Shown: in pieces, positions 11,431-22,499 of the stretch
Numbering within the stretch: position 1 is the first letter of the stretch
Layout: each line of letters begins with the position of its first letter
DNA from: Trifolium pratense
Lineage: Eukaryota; Streptophyta; Magnoliopsida; Fabales; Fabaceae
Assembly (NCBI RefSeq): GCF_020283565.1
Contig: NC_060061.1
Coordinates: 15,847,362 to 15,911,361 of the forward strand
Length of the DNA: 64,000 bases
Direction: 5' to 3'
Notes under the pieces: model-generated
Told to the model about the DNA's origin: nothing
What the model saw: only the letters and a program-made list of their open reading frames with translations
Database searches by the model: none
Made by a program: the position numbers and the translations under genes

Positions 11431-11701
11431 AGAATTTCTTTTGACACCCTACCTATTTTCTTGCGCGCCTTACAAATTTACCAAAATACATTTGTCCGCT
11501 ACTTAGGTAGCGGATACCCCACTAAGACACCTATCAATTTTTTTATAACATCTGCTACTTAAGTAGCAGACGACATTTACAAAATTTCTTAAATTTTTTT
11601 CATATTTATAACGTCCGTTACTTAAGTAGCGGAAGGGTAAAAATGGAAATGCGTAAGATGCACGAAAAGTAGGTAGGACGGCAAAAGAAAATCTCTATTC
11701 T
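11431..11701. mobile_element. MITE with three internal 20-bp palindromes
   Basis: Terminal inverted repeats of about 45 bp, with a few mismatches, bracket about 270 bp: left ...TTCTTTTGACACCCTACCTA..., right ...TAGGTAGGACGGCAAAAGAA. Inside lie three related palindromes at 11495-11514, 11551-11570 and 11614-11633, of the type TCTGCTACTTAAGTAGCAGA (the central one is a perfect palindrome). They are spaced 56 and 63 bp apart and each can form a hairpin. There is no coding capacity. Family and target duplication are unresolved because the outer ends drift. Confidence 0.72.
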
Positions 11702-11778
11702 GCCCACAAACAAGGGTGAGAGATATTTTCTTATGTGAATGATAATTTTAAGAAAAAATTACTATAATAGATTGTTGG

Positions 11779-12448
11779 CAGGGCCGACCCAAGCCCAAAG
11801 CAAGTGAAGCTAGGGCTTTAGGCCCCAAGGATTTAGGCTCTTAAAAATGCCTCAAAATTTTATAATATATAGATTTATTTCAAAAATTAAGTCATGAGGC
11901 GCACGGTAGCCTTGTGGTTACAGTTATCTAAATTTGTGTTCTTGATCCTGGGTTCAAATCCTAGGTTTTGCATTTTCCCCATTTTTTCTCATTAAATTTG
12001 TATTTTTATATTTCAAATTACTTACCAAAATAATAATAACAACCATATAACTTTCAATGATCCTCACTATCTATCAATAATAAAGTTTGCTTTTTGACAT
12101 GCATGATTCATATTTTGCATTATAATTTATTGTAAAATGGTTAAATTATTTTTAACTATTTCTTTGCAAAATTATTTATAACTTTAATATGGGCACATTG
12201 CTTTATTTACCAATTTATCTTTATTTATATTAATATATTCTCATTATTATAATACAAAACGCAAAATTATATGACACAGTTAAGAAAAATAAATTTAAAT
12301 TATATTAGAAACTAAAAGTGTCACTTTTTTAATTTATTTTTTACGTGACATTTATCATCAAATAAAAGGACCAATATTAAAAATAATTTTTTTAAAGGTC
12401 TCAATTAAATTTCCGCTTTAGGCCTCAACATGCATCGGGCCGGCCCTG
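11779..12448. mobile_element. Non-autonomous hAT element (670 bp)
   Basis: Terminal inverted repeats CAGGGCCGACCC ... GGGCCGGCCCTG (one mismatch) are flanked by a perfect 8-bp direct repeat ATTGTTGG at 11771-11778 and 12449-12456. Both the CAGGG-type terminus and the 8-bp duplication fit the hAT superfamily. The left subterminal region has AAGCCC / GGGCTTTAGGCCCC and the right has GCTTTAGGCCTC, so the inverted homology extends inward. The interior is AT-rich with no transposase, but contains a tRNA-like segment with Pol III-type boxes (11905-11961). Confidence 0.88.
11905..11961 (+). other. tRNA-like segment with A and B boxes inside the hAT MITE
   Basis: GGTAGCCTTGTGGTTA resembles a Pol III A box, and GGTTCAAATCC (11951-11961) a B box, about 45 bp apart, as in a tRNA gene. 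The arms around them do not fold into a convincing cloverleaf. It is therefore a degenerate tRNA or the head of an old SINE carried by the hAT element, not a functional tRNA. Confidence 0.45.
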
Positions 12449-12493
12449 ATTGTTGGTCTTCTTATCTTAATTTAATATTATCGAATGAGAATG

Positions 12494-12565
12494 AGTTCTA
12501 TGGTGTAGTGGTTAGCACTTTGGACTTTGAATCCAATGACCTAGGTTCGACTCCAGGTGGAACCT
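12494..12565 (+). tRNA. tRNA-Gln (anticodon UUG), possibly a decaying copy
   Basis: 72 nt with a full cloverleaf: D arm GTGTAGTGGTTAGCAC, anticodon arm TTGGA-CTTTGAA-TCCAA with anticodon TTG and a perfect stem, T loop TTCGACT, and acceptor strands AGTTCTA/TGGAACC plus discriminator T. It reads codon CAA. Two flaws stand out against the usual plant sequence: position 1 is A (A1-C72 mismatch) and the T stem has an A-A mismatch. A T-run (TTTTTT) follows about 14 bases downstream as a possible Pol III terminator. It lies 37 bp from the hAT target duplication and 334 bp from the GH28 gene stop. Function is uncertain because of the mismatches. Confidence 0.68.
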
Positions 12566-12898
12566 ACTTGGGTCATTTTTTCTCCATATGTTTTAGATAC
12601 TAAGATTATGGATTTCAAATGAGTATTCAGAATTGAATTTTCTGCAGAAAAAATAATATCCTACTTATACCATTTATTCCATCATAACCAACACATTGAT
12701 ATAAACAATTTGAAGGCCTTACAATCACAAATCTTTGAATGGTAAAATGCAATCAGATAATTTAATGAAACAGTATATGATCCCCAATATTTTTTTCTGG
12801 ATGCACAAAGCAAATGCTTCTCCCTTCTTTTGAACTTTCCCCAGTTCCCTTGATTAATAACAGACCAATGTAAACCTTTTTCCTATGCAGACCAAAAG

Positions 12899-14505
12899 TT
12901 ATGAACTTGATTTGCTATTTGAATACAAAACAGAATTAAAATTAGAAAAATAGATGTTATTCACAGTATTTGTTTTGAACTCCATAGGATTATTCCACTG
13001 CTCTAGCTCATTATTTTCCCATCTCATTTCTACATTTCTAACCTCAAGACCTTCAATGTGTTCCATCATAATCCCAGCAGTCTTATGTTTAACCAATTCT
13101 TGGCATCCTGGCCTATAGTCAAACAATCCACCGGCATAACTGGTGAACCTTCTATAAGTAATATTCATGTTGATGAAGCTCAAGTTTCTCAGCAATCCTC
13201 TCTTTGAACCAGAGAGGAAGATTCCATTTTCAGAATTTGCAGTGATGTCGATGAAGCGGACATTTGAGATTGAAGCCTCTTTTGAGGTCGAGTCTCTTGG
13301 GCAAGTTGTGACATAGATAGGCTCTGCTCTCCCCCACCATAATGGATCATAGTATCTTGTGCTTATGTTTATGTTTGAGAAGACAATGTCACTTACATCT
13401 CCTGTACAAGGAAGTTGAATGCGTTTCATTTTAGACCTATGTTTAAGGCTACATTTTCATTCACACAAGTGAGGATGATATAGGGATTTGGATTGTGTGC
13501 AGTGTGAAAGCATGCAATCAGCTACATATGGACAATCTGATCAACATCAAATGCTCCATATTTCAATGCAGATTTGATTTTTTAAAATCTAAAATACTGA
13601 ATTTCAAATCTAGATTGTCCGACTGAGACTGACTGCGTGCAGTCACGAGATTGTGATTGCACACAAACTCAAATCCGATATTAAGTGGACTGATGTTAAT
13701 CAAGGTTCAATAAAATGTGAGGCTTAAAAAGTCAAGCTCAATTAAGCTACAAAAATGCTCAATCACATATTAAGAATATGTTTGAAAAAGTATCTATGTC
13801 AATCTCGTAAAACAAGAAGAAAAATTATTGTTACAATGAGCTGCATTTGAGAAACAGCTCATTTAAGTGCTAGTTTAATAAATGATTATTATACAAACAT
13901 ATGTTTCTATTTCAGTTGTAAATTATTTTCAAAAACTATTCTATAGAGATAACTAAATTGAGCTGAAAACAACTTATAAACATGTCATAAACTATGATCT
14001 CTATCAAGCACTTACGTAAGTGTTTAAGTTATAAGATAAAAAAGTTGTAAATAAGCTCTTTCAAAACCACTGGTACTTCATATACTTATTTTGCATTCAA
14101 CAATTGGAGACTCGGAAAAACATTTACAGAATCAAGCAATAATATTGATGTAAGAGATTTATAAGGAAATTACCTCCATCACGGATCTGGAACGCAAGCC
14201 CTCTATGAGAATCAACAATAGTGATATTGTCAAAGACAAAATGCTTAAATTCAAACCAACTAGCACTGCCAAATTTGATTGCAGAAGATTTGGATCGAAT
14301 CCAACAATCGGTGACTGTTAAGTTGTAAAGAGGGCCAGTGGATGATTTTGGACAGATTGCATCATCACCTGTATCAATGTGGCATCGAGTGATTACCGTG
14401 TTATTCGAGTCCTCAATGTCAATTCCATCGTTGTTTGGTATATTCAAGTCTCCATAAATAGCAATATCATGAATTGATATGTTTTCACTTCGTACCAAGT
14501 GTAAG
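12899..14505 (-). CDS. GH28 polygalacturonase-like protein, C-terminal exons only
   Basis: Host-type gene of the pectin-lyase-like beta-helix (glycoside hydrolase 28) fold, probably secreted and acting on cell-wall pectin. Two exons are supported: 14505-14174 (acceptor TTGCAG, donor GGAG|GTAATT) and 13401-12899 (acceptor TTGTACAG, stop TAA). They join in phase across ...IRDGG/DVSDIVFSN.... Visible motifs are NNDGIDIEDS (family usually NTDG), GDDAIC (family GDDC), SSAIKFGS where GHG usually stands, and RGLAFQIRD where the RIK motif stands. The C-terminus keeps WWGRAEPIYVTTCPRD and GGLFDYRPGCQ. This variant set matches a divergent plant subgroup, so classical polygalacturonase activity is doubtful. 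About 275 residues are present. The N-terminal signal peptide and upstream exons were not found in 14506-15400, so the gene is truncated or has distant exons. Confidence 0.82.
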
Positions 14506-15400
14506 CTGCAAGTTAGTATAAAGTATGTTTGTTAGAGTGCATAATGCAGTTTATTAGAGATTTTGCAGAATAAATTTTACAAAGTAAAATGTCACGCACA
14601 AACTTTCCTTTGAAAAGTTTTTGAAGTGAAGGAAATTGCACAACTTGTTAGTAGGTGATATATAATTTTATTATACAACATTAGTTATGGTCAATGATTC
14701 ATGCAGCTCAAACAAATACTAAATAATTGGCTAGAAGAGACGTTTTTTGTTTCTTTATTATTCTAAGAATAGCAGCAGTATTTGTCATGGGACCCTATCT
14801 TCTGTTTATGTTTATCCGAAACTGATGATGTTGCCTTTGCGTGCAGATAAATCCAATCCAAGTTCCAAAACAACTGAGCCCACCACAAGAAGTCATAATA
14901 TACACAGAAAATGTCTCATACTACACAATTATGTCCTTTTCATTCCATCCTAACCCAATCACATTCCTACATTTCTACCCCCAACAAAATAATCAAATTC
15001 TTATATTTACTAGCCTTATTTTTCTTGTCTTAACCCTCCGATTTTTAGTAAAGGGGACCATGATAATTTAGAGTTTGGCCGAAGGCAATTAAAGTTTAGT
15101 CAAAGAGTGTTCCTAGTCATTTAAATTTAGTTCATGAGTTTAAAATCTTCAATAATAGTCTAACCAAGCCAGAGATGAATAACTAATATAAAATTTATTA
15201 CTAAATGAGTTTATAATCCTTATAATTATCTTCAATTTTATTTTTAGTCCATGCATCAACTTTTAACTTCTACAAGTTACAAAATTGCATTCTAGGGACT
15301 AAAAACAGGTTACTTTTAACTTGTTGTTGCCAAGACAAGAGAATTAGATCTCTACCTAACTCCAAAGAGGGTAAAAATTTTGTTTTTCAGGTCTTAGGCT
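14506..15400. other. Intron or upstream flank of the GH28 fragment; no exon found
   Basis: Minus-strand sequence upstream of the first recognised GH28 exon. It is AT-rich, and none of its short frames resembles the N-terminal half of a GH28 protein. It could be an intron, a disrupted promoter side, or unrelated sequence joined by an old insertion. Confidence 0.4.
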
Positions 15401-17221
15401 TATAATATGGTTTGTCACCGAAAGAAAAGGGATATTATTTTGACGGCTCAAAATTGGTTAGCAAAGGATAATAATGTATAAGGGTGGTTTGAAAAAGGCT
15501 CAGAGTTTATGAATAAAAGTGCCTCAATGCGTATAAGTTAAACCAATCAGTCAGCAGAGAATAATCGCAAGTTCTAGAAAATAAACAGGTACACGGATAC
15601 TCTCATAAGTGTATAGAAAGAAATTGGTAATACCGTGGAAATATTTGCCTCAAATTCTCACTTGGCTCCGGTATCTGAAAGTTTGAACATTTATCTTTTC
15701 GGACATTATCTTCCTTACTCGTCTGTCTGTCTCTCGAACTTCCGCGTTTTCAAGAGCAACCACCTGAGTGTTCTTTGTATAAAGGTATGAATTCTCATCA
15801 TAAAAGTCAACTTGTCGTCGCACTAGAACTTTGCCTATAACTTTTAACATGCACTCAATAATAAACAAGCAAACTGTTAGTTAAACATCAGGGGGCCGTC
15901 AGCAAATGACATTCTTTACATGAAGAGTACATAAATGAAAATAATGAAGTAACTAGTAAAGATATGAAGGGAACAGCGGGAATGCTCCATGATTACTGCC
16001 CGCCCTTGAATGTAGATCCTTAGGTGTAAAGAACATAGGGTTCAGCTCCCTATTCAGTAGGTCCATGATGTTATCTGTTAAGTCTTGACCTGTTTGTGCC
16101 TGCTCTGATGCTTAGTCATAATCTGTCATCACAGCTTTATTGTTGTTATAAGCCGTCCTCCCTAACTCGTACTCAGAATACTGTCCGTGCTGCGGGATTT
16201 GATGAGGATGATGCTGCGGATGAGTTTGTAACCCCAAACTTTGATCTTTATGCAACCTTGTAATGTTTGTCCCACCTTTTCACCCATTGTGCACCGTGAA
16301 TGATCAGGGTTGATAGTCAACTTTGTCATCTTGTTGCTTAAGTCTGGTGGTACTCTTGCTGCCATCATGTAATGCCTACCCCAAACTTAAAATGTTGCTT
16401 AGTTCTGGGGGTAGTTCTTCATTCTTTGGATCAATGGTCAGTTGTGACATCTTCACCCTCCAACTTTGATTGTTTGTTTTGTCATGGTGTAGTTAGAGGT
16501 GATGAAACATCCTTATGGTTCGTCTTGACTTGATGAAAATCTGGAGGCTATATTTTTTTATTTATTGTTTTTATTTTTTTATATTTTTATTTTTTTTTGG
16601 GTGCAATGGTGATGAAATTTGTGGTTTAATGGCTATATAGAAGTTTTGGGAATGGAAGGGTGGGTTTGATTTTTAGTTTTGATGGAAAAGTTGGGTTTTA
16701 TGGATTTTGGTTATGAAGGAATGGAAGGTTAAGAGATGAATATGATGAGTGTGAATGTTTAGATTGGTGGGTATGAATGTAGGATAATGGATGTAAAGGG
16801 TTATTCTACTAGCCAAGGTGTATGGATGATTGTTTAAGGGTGATGGTAGGTTTGGTGATGGAAAGTGATGGTGAAATTTTGCAACCCGTTTCTCTTTTTT
16901 CTAGCTTCCAGCTCTTCATCGTGTCATGAGTAGCATCACGGCACGATGACTTGTTCCAATGCCATGTTTTTGAAAGAGTTTTAGTTTCATCGTGCACAAT
17001 AGAAAAGTTGTTGCATTATGGGCTTTGGAACATCTTTACAAAAATTCTTTTGGGCCTTAAAAATTTTGTAACCCTTCCCTTTTGAAAACATATTTTTGTA
17101 TTTTTTGAAATATTTGAAAAACTTTTAAATTCCAGAAATTAAATGAAAGCGATAAAAATTACCTTGGGTTGCCTCCCAAGCAGCGCTTCTTTAAAGTCAT
17201 TAGCTAGACTTCAAAAGACTG

Positions 17222-18447
17222 TTAGGGCGTCTTATATGAGAGATGGAATATATCATCTGTCTTCTTCCTCTTATTTGTTAGGAATCCCATGAACTTGAGG
17301 AAGAGAGGATGTTGCTTCCATATCCTCTTCAGCTCGACCGTAGCGAACAAAGCACAAATTATGTCTATGACTTTATCAATTTCTGCTTTTTCCTCGGCTT
17401 TATTGCTAGGGTGCTCTTTTTGTTGGAGATCCTGCTCTAGAATCTTCTTTGGTTGGGGTTCAGCTCCCCTATAGAAATTTTCATCCCGTACGTTTGACGT
17501 TTTCATAGCTTCTTCGTCATGTCGGTCCATTTCTATTTTAACCAATAGTTTCTCTTGATCTACCTCCTTATCTTCTTCTTTGAGACATGCTTCTTCCTTG
17601 ATGTCAGTTCTTAGCACACATTCCTTTTGTTGATCATTTATCATTGCATAAATCGTTGCTAAGAATGGTTTTCCAAGGATTAGAGGAATTTCTTCTTCTA
17701 AAACAACAAAGTCTACTGGAATAACCAGGTCATTGACTTTGACAGGCACATCTTTGAGGATACCCCATGGATAGATTTTGTTGTGATTGGCTAGAATAAG
17801 TGTCATGTCTACGACTTCCAGCTTCCAGAGATCATCACCTGTAAGAGATAGAGTCATCAAATTAATGTTAGAGTTAAGATCACAGAGTGCTCCTTCAATA
17901 TCTGCCCCCCAATAGAACAGGGTATTGGGAGACTTTTGAAGTCGTCCCGCTTTTGTTGAGGCTTCTTTGTGAGAATTGCGCTACATCCTTCAGATAGGAA
18001 TATCCGGTCATCTGGTTGTTGCTCTGCTTCTAGTGAACTTGCTTCTAACTCCTTCAATGTTTCCTTAAATCTCTCTAAGTCTGTGGCATCTGTCTCCTTG
18101 GTTTGTGAGGGTTCCTCATCTTCCATATGTGCATCTTCCTCACCTTTCACAGTTTCTACTACTTTATCAGCTTCAGAGTCTTCACCTTTGTCGCCTTTGG
18201 AAACTAGCTCAATTTGGGTTGTAACTGATTCAGTTGACTCACCTCCTTGTGCTTCAAAATCTGTGCTAGACTTTTCTTCTACAAATTCAATCCAGGCTTC
18301 CCTAAAAGACGAGTGTCTTCGGGGTCTGAAGATGAACTCGGTGAAATATTCCCAGGCTTCAGATTCGGGTCTGTTGTGGCATTTACTAGTTTCAAGGATG
18401 AAATCAAGAATCTTGCAACGTTCGTCATGATTCCATTTTAATGCCAT
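17222..18447 (-). pseudogene. Athila-like Gag/protease remnant, frameshifted
   Basis: Two abutting frames. The first (18447-17857) starts MALKWNHDERCKILDFILE and is acidic and Glu/Ser/Thr-rich. It ends in the Athila-type pre-protease motif IPCSIGG, then loses frame within a run of six G residues at about 17907-17912. The second frame (17860-17222) continues with the retropepsin-like domain: NLMTLSL, then VKVNDLVIPVDFVVLEEE and IPLILGKPFLAT. The expected active-site Asp triad (usually D-LGAS) reads DLNS in the shifted frame, so protease activity is doubtful. The C-terminus is charged (EEKAEIDKVIDIICALF). There is no RT, so this is a derivative depending on trans-acting enzymes. Confidence 0.7.
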
Positions 18448-18784
18448 TGCTTAATAACTCAAAGAAAATGATTAGTAGTAAAGCACAAAGATAAAGATTA
18501 TAGAATGAACAGATTCAAGATAAGATTTTTTTAACAAAAAGATATCTTTTTGGATTTTAAAATTTTTGAATTTTTTGTAGTTTTTACAAGTATCTCACTA
18601 CAGGGATTCCCAGGTAAGGGAGGTGGATCACAAGGATCGCTCAAATACCAAGCCTTTCCTAGCCAGAATCGTCTAATAGTTCAATCTTTGCAAGAACAAA
18701 TTTTTAATTTTTTTTTTTTTGTGAGTTTTTTTTTTTTTTGAAAAATAAAATTCCTAACTTACACTAATTGCCTTGTAAACACGA

Positions 18785-18802
18785 TCCCCGGCAACGGCGC
18801 CA
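18785..18802 (-). promoter_or_regulatory. Athila-type primer-binding site
   Basis: On the minus strand it reads TGGCGCCGTTGCCGGGGA, preceded by the spacer AGTTTT after the LTR end. The same spacer and primer site occur in the element at 53319-57505. Confidence 0.85.
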
Positions 18803-18812
18803 AAAACTTGAC

Positions 18813-20355
18813 TGCAGTCTGGCAAGTGGACCAGTCTATCGTCGAGTAATAATTCACACTCTAGGTGTCTAGAATGAGTTCGTATCCACAGGGATCGTGC
18901 CAAGGCGACTAGTTTTGTTTAGGAATTAAGATAGTTTGCTTTCGCTTTGGTTTTTAAAAAGGTTTTGAGACAGTAGTTAGATAATAGAAGACTAAAGAGA
19001 AAAGAAAGAGTTCAAGATGATAAAAGTAGGTTAAGTGCTTTCGAGTCCCTCCCCTATTCCTGTTTGGTAACTGGCGTTATATTGCTATTCATTTATTATC
19101 TGGCGGATTGATTTCTATGAGATAAGTTCAGATTTCGCGTTCCTTATCCTATTGCACTGAAGACGCTATTGTCAACCTAATTGGTAAGAGAACCCCTGTT
19201 TGTCACGTGATTTCTTCCTTTAACAGGTTCTCAACGTTAACTTACCTAGACTGAATAACTGTAAACATGCAGAAGTTAACTATGTGCGACTCTCAATCCT
19301 AATAACCTCCTAACCTAGGGTACTTGTTTTACCGTTCCCAATTCCGGCTAGACTTATTTATCCTTACAGTTCTGGTATTTAGTCTGTTGCCACAATATCA
19401 GCTAATGTCCTATGGGTTCATTCATTAATGTGATCAATATTATGAATAAAGAATTATAACAAGACAATAAGAAATAATAACTGAATAGCAATTAACATAA
19501 TCTTGGAAATAACCAAATTACATAGTCTCAAGCATTCATAAGGGAGTTCATCTACTCGACCTAACCTAAAGGCACTTAGCTACTATTACGCATATTAAAC
19601 AATAAAGAAAACATGCATAAAAATAACCTCGCTTCCTTGCGGAGGAAGTTTCGACTCCCTATGATGGGGGAGAGTCTCCTTCCCTTGAGAGCTCCTTAGC
19701 CCTCCTTGCTCCTCCTCCTTTGCTCCTTAGAGACTTATAGTTCTCTGAACTTCTGAATGAATAATTGTGAAGGAGGAAGGCTCTATTTATAGATTTTCAG
19801 CTGGGTTTTGGGCTTTTTCTGTGCTCCATCGTATCCATCGTAGCCACGATGGCGTGTAATTTTGCCTCATCGTGGCCACGATGGGTCATATCGTGGTACG
19901 ATGGCAGATTTTCTCAGGATTTTCTGTTTTATTTGACCGCCTTCATCGTGATGCGATGCATCTCATCGTAGGTACGATGGCTTGTTTTCTTGGTGGCCAA
20001 GTTTCCTTCTCATCGTGGCCACGATGTAATCCATCGTAGCCATGATGGCGTCCTTAATTTGATTTTTGCTCCAACACGAACGTTGTAGCTCTTTGTCTTA
20101 GCTTTCCAACGCATGGTCACGGGCCTCGATCTGATACTCATAGCTCAAGTTATGGCGTTTTTGGTACGATGTGGTATATTGAGCGTATTTCTTTCGTTTC
20201 TGCCCTTTTTTATGCATTTTCCACTTTTCTTGCTTCTTGGTCAAGTAACTTCGTATCTTTAGGTTTTTGCTTGCATTTGGTCTTCAAATACTACTAAAGC
20301 TAATAAAAACTAACCTAAAATACTACTAAAAACATCATATAATTTACTGTCATCA
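18813..20355 (-). repeat. Athila-like 5' LTR (about 1.54 kb) with CATCGTG palindromes
   Basis: Minus-strand termini TGATGACAGTAAATT ... GCCAGACTGCA. Positions about 19827-20050 carry six or more copies of a motif around CATCGTGGCCACGATG, perfect 16-bp palindromes at 19868-19883 and 20011-20026 and degenerate ones between. A TATA-like TCTATTTATAG is near 19781-19791. It is inserted in the Tekay-like LTR beginning at 20356. Confidence 0.78.
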
Positions 20356-21463
20356 ATTCTCGAGATGAGTCTGTGACGAATACATGTTGTTGTTGTTGTT
20401 TTGTCTTACATATGTTTGGGTTGGAATATATGTGTTGACAGGTGGGTGAGGGTTTACATATAATGAGTATGTGTAATTTGTTGTGAGTAGCATAGATAAG
20501 AGTATCGTATGCTCATGCATTCATTGTGCGTGGTGACCGTGATGGGCCACAGGGTGCGATGACCAGCGATTGGTGTCCACTCTAATCCTTGAGATTGGAT
20601 TGTATTTTGGTAAGTGTGATGACCAGTGATTGGTGTCACAGTGATGACCAGTGATTGGTGTCACAAGGATGACCAGTGATTGGTGTCCGATATTGGTAAG
20701 TGTGATGACCAGTGATTGGTGTCACAGTGATGACCAGTGATTGGTGTCACAAGGATGACCAGTGATTGGTGTCCGATATTAGTAGGTGTGATGACCAGTG
20801 ATTGGTGTCCGCTGTAAGCCTACAACTCTTGACGAAGAGGTTAGAATTCCGGAATTCGTGTCGTGACGATCCAGTGATTGGGTGTCACCCGGACGATCCA
20901 GTGATTGGGTGCCACATTCATTGCATTAGAGGGTCCGCATTGATAGGCTATGTGCGCAATTTATTTGAGTTAAATTGCCTTGTTATTTTGGTATGCTTTA
21001 TTTGTGTTGGTATGTGCTATTTGTGTACTTGTTTCCAGTTGGTGACCCTTACTTTTTGCATGCCATATTCGCGGGCTCCTCCCACCCCTAGACGATGGAC
21101 CGTTGCCTGATGCCGCTGGTCGTGAGGACGGCGAGGACTTTGTGGATTATTCCGGAGTGTAGTTTAGCAGTCGTTGTTAGACTGTGTTTTGTCTAGGCCT
21201 AGGGTCTAGTTTGTTTGGATGACTGTATTTTTATACTCAGACTGTTGTATCCTTTGGTTGTAAATTATTCAGGTACACACTTGCTTCTCGGAAGCCCTTT
21301 TTATACAATGTGTAATATTGTATATTATTCTGTTGGTATGGTTAATGCTTGAGCCAATTATGAGCTTCACGCGCGCTCTGAAAATATTTTATTTAGCGTG
21401 ATGTTTTGTTTTTTAAAAAAAAAATAATGCCCCTATTTCGGTTCTAAAAATCGGGGTGTTACA
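20356..21463 (+). repeat. Tekay-like left LTR, 5'-truncated
   Basis: Aligns end to end with 23684-24789 of the right LTR, with a handful of substitutions plus repeat-number changes. It ends CGGGGTGTTACA next to the primer site. Confidence 0.88.
20556..20910 (+). repeat. GATGACCAGTGATTGGTGTC tandem array in left LTR
   Basis: About ten near-identical units of 20 bp with 2-25 bp linkers (ACA, ACAAG, CGATATTGGTAAGT). The last two units are a variant, GACGATCCAGTGATTGGGTG. The matching array in the right LTR (about 23885-24215) has fewer units, so the array length has changed since insertion. Confidence 0.9.
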
Positions 21464-21467
21464 TTTT

Positions 21468-21479
21468 TGGTATCAGAGC
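21468..21479 (+). promoter_or_regulatory. Tekay-like primer-binding site
   Basis: TGGTATCAGAGC, complementary to initiator tRNA-Met, four bases after the LTR terminus TTACA. Confidence 0.92.
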
Positions 21480-22499
21480 TCGGCATTAGATCATCAAAGG
21501 GAAAGTGTGTACATGAGTTAACAGTCTGAGGTCAGTCAGTCTAGAGTTAGAGTCGCGTTGGTTTCACGGATCATTGTTGGTAGCAGTGAGTCTTTCGTGG
21601 GAGTGACCCCCGAATGTGTTAGTGTGTGTCTTCAACCGAACGTGATGTAACTGCTTTTAACGCTTGTCGGATGGATGTGGAAGTTTCTGTGGAATTGAGT
21701 AAGGGGATTTATTACGCCAAGTGTGTCTCCGTGGGGAGCACCAGTCCTGTTGGTGAAAAGAAGGACGGACTTGGGGCGAATAAGAACTACAAGGGATTAT
21801 TGGAAGTAACGCAATGAGTTGGAAGTAGCGTTGGATGTGGTCACTCGGAGACATCGAGTGTGGACGGGTGGATGTTATTCTTGTAAAAGATTGCAAGTAA
21901 GGACTTGATTCGGGGGACTTTTTGAGGAAAATATTGGATGTTGCTACAGCGAGTTCGGAACGCAACTTGATGACGTTATTGGGTTGCCAAAAAGACGCAG
22001 CCAATGTGGGATGGTGGAGCAGGCAACGATGTCAATTGGAATTAATCACGATGATTGGATAATCATCAGGGTGGTTATATCGGAATTAAAGGGCGTTGTG
22101 CGTCAAGAGATACTGAGCTTAGTGATGTTAGACGACAGTTATACGAATGGTGTATACCTTAAGAGCTAAAGTCGAGTGATTAAGACTTATGGGATTCTGA
22201 AATAAGATTTTTAAGGGTAAATCTCGTGATAATCGAAGGAAGGAGACCAAATATCACGTTGATAAGTGACCTTGGAGGTAGCATGTGTTGACCTAGGTTT
22301 GTGGACTGGTGGTAAAAGTTAATTTGGAGTGGTGAACTCATTGTGTGGTCTAGCTTTGTGTCTAGAGATTAAAGCCAGTGCGACGATGTGAAGGGTTGCG
22401 ATAAGTACACGGTTGATTCAGGTTGGAGTTAGTAATAACTGGTTGGGTTGTTACTCTTGCTAAGTTTCGAGGACGAAACTTATTTTTGGTGGGTAGAAA

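Larger units (their letters stand above)
15401..20355 (-). mobile_element. Athila-like non-autonomous gypsy element, 3' end missing
   Basis: Minus-strand element: 5' LTR (18813-20355), primer site of the Athila type, a short gag/protease frame (17222-18447), then a long non-coding 3' region. The 3' region carries GGGAGGCAACCC (about 17167-17180) and PPT-like AAGTTTGGGG strings (about 16380-16400). No reverse transcriptase, RNase H or integrase is visible. No second copy of the LTR is found to the left, so the 3' LTR is deleted and the left boundary (placed at about 15400) is soft. The region 15401-17221 holds no gene. The element interrupts the left LTR of the Tekay-like element at 20356, so it is younger than that LTR. 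Confidence 0.72.

Noticed and set aside
20556..20910. Regular repeats resembling a CRISPR array
   Set aside because: Linkers are 2-25 bp and themselves repeat; there are no unique spacers or cas genes, and the array is inside a plant LTR with a partner copy in the other LTR.
20780..21110. 102-codon frame repeated at 20802 and 24108 as a duplicated gene
   Set aside because: Both are the same part of the two Tekay-like LTRs, across the tandem array; no domain.
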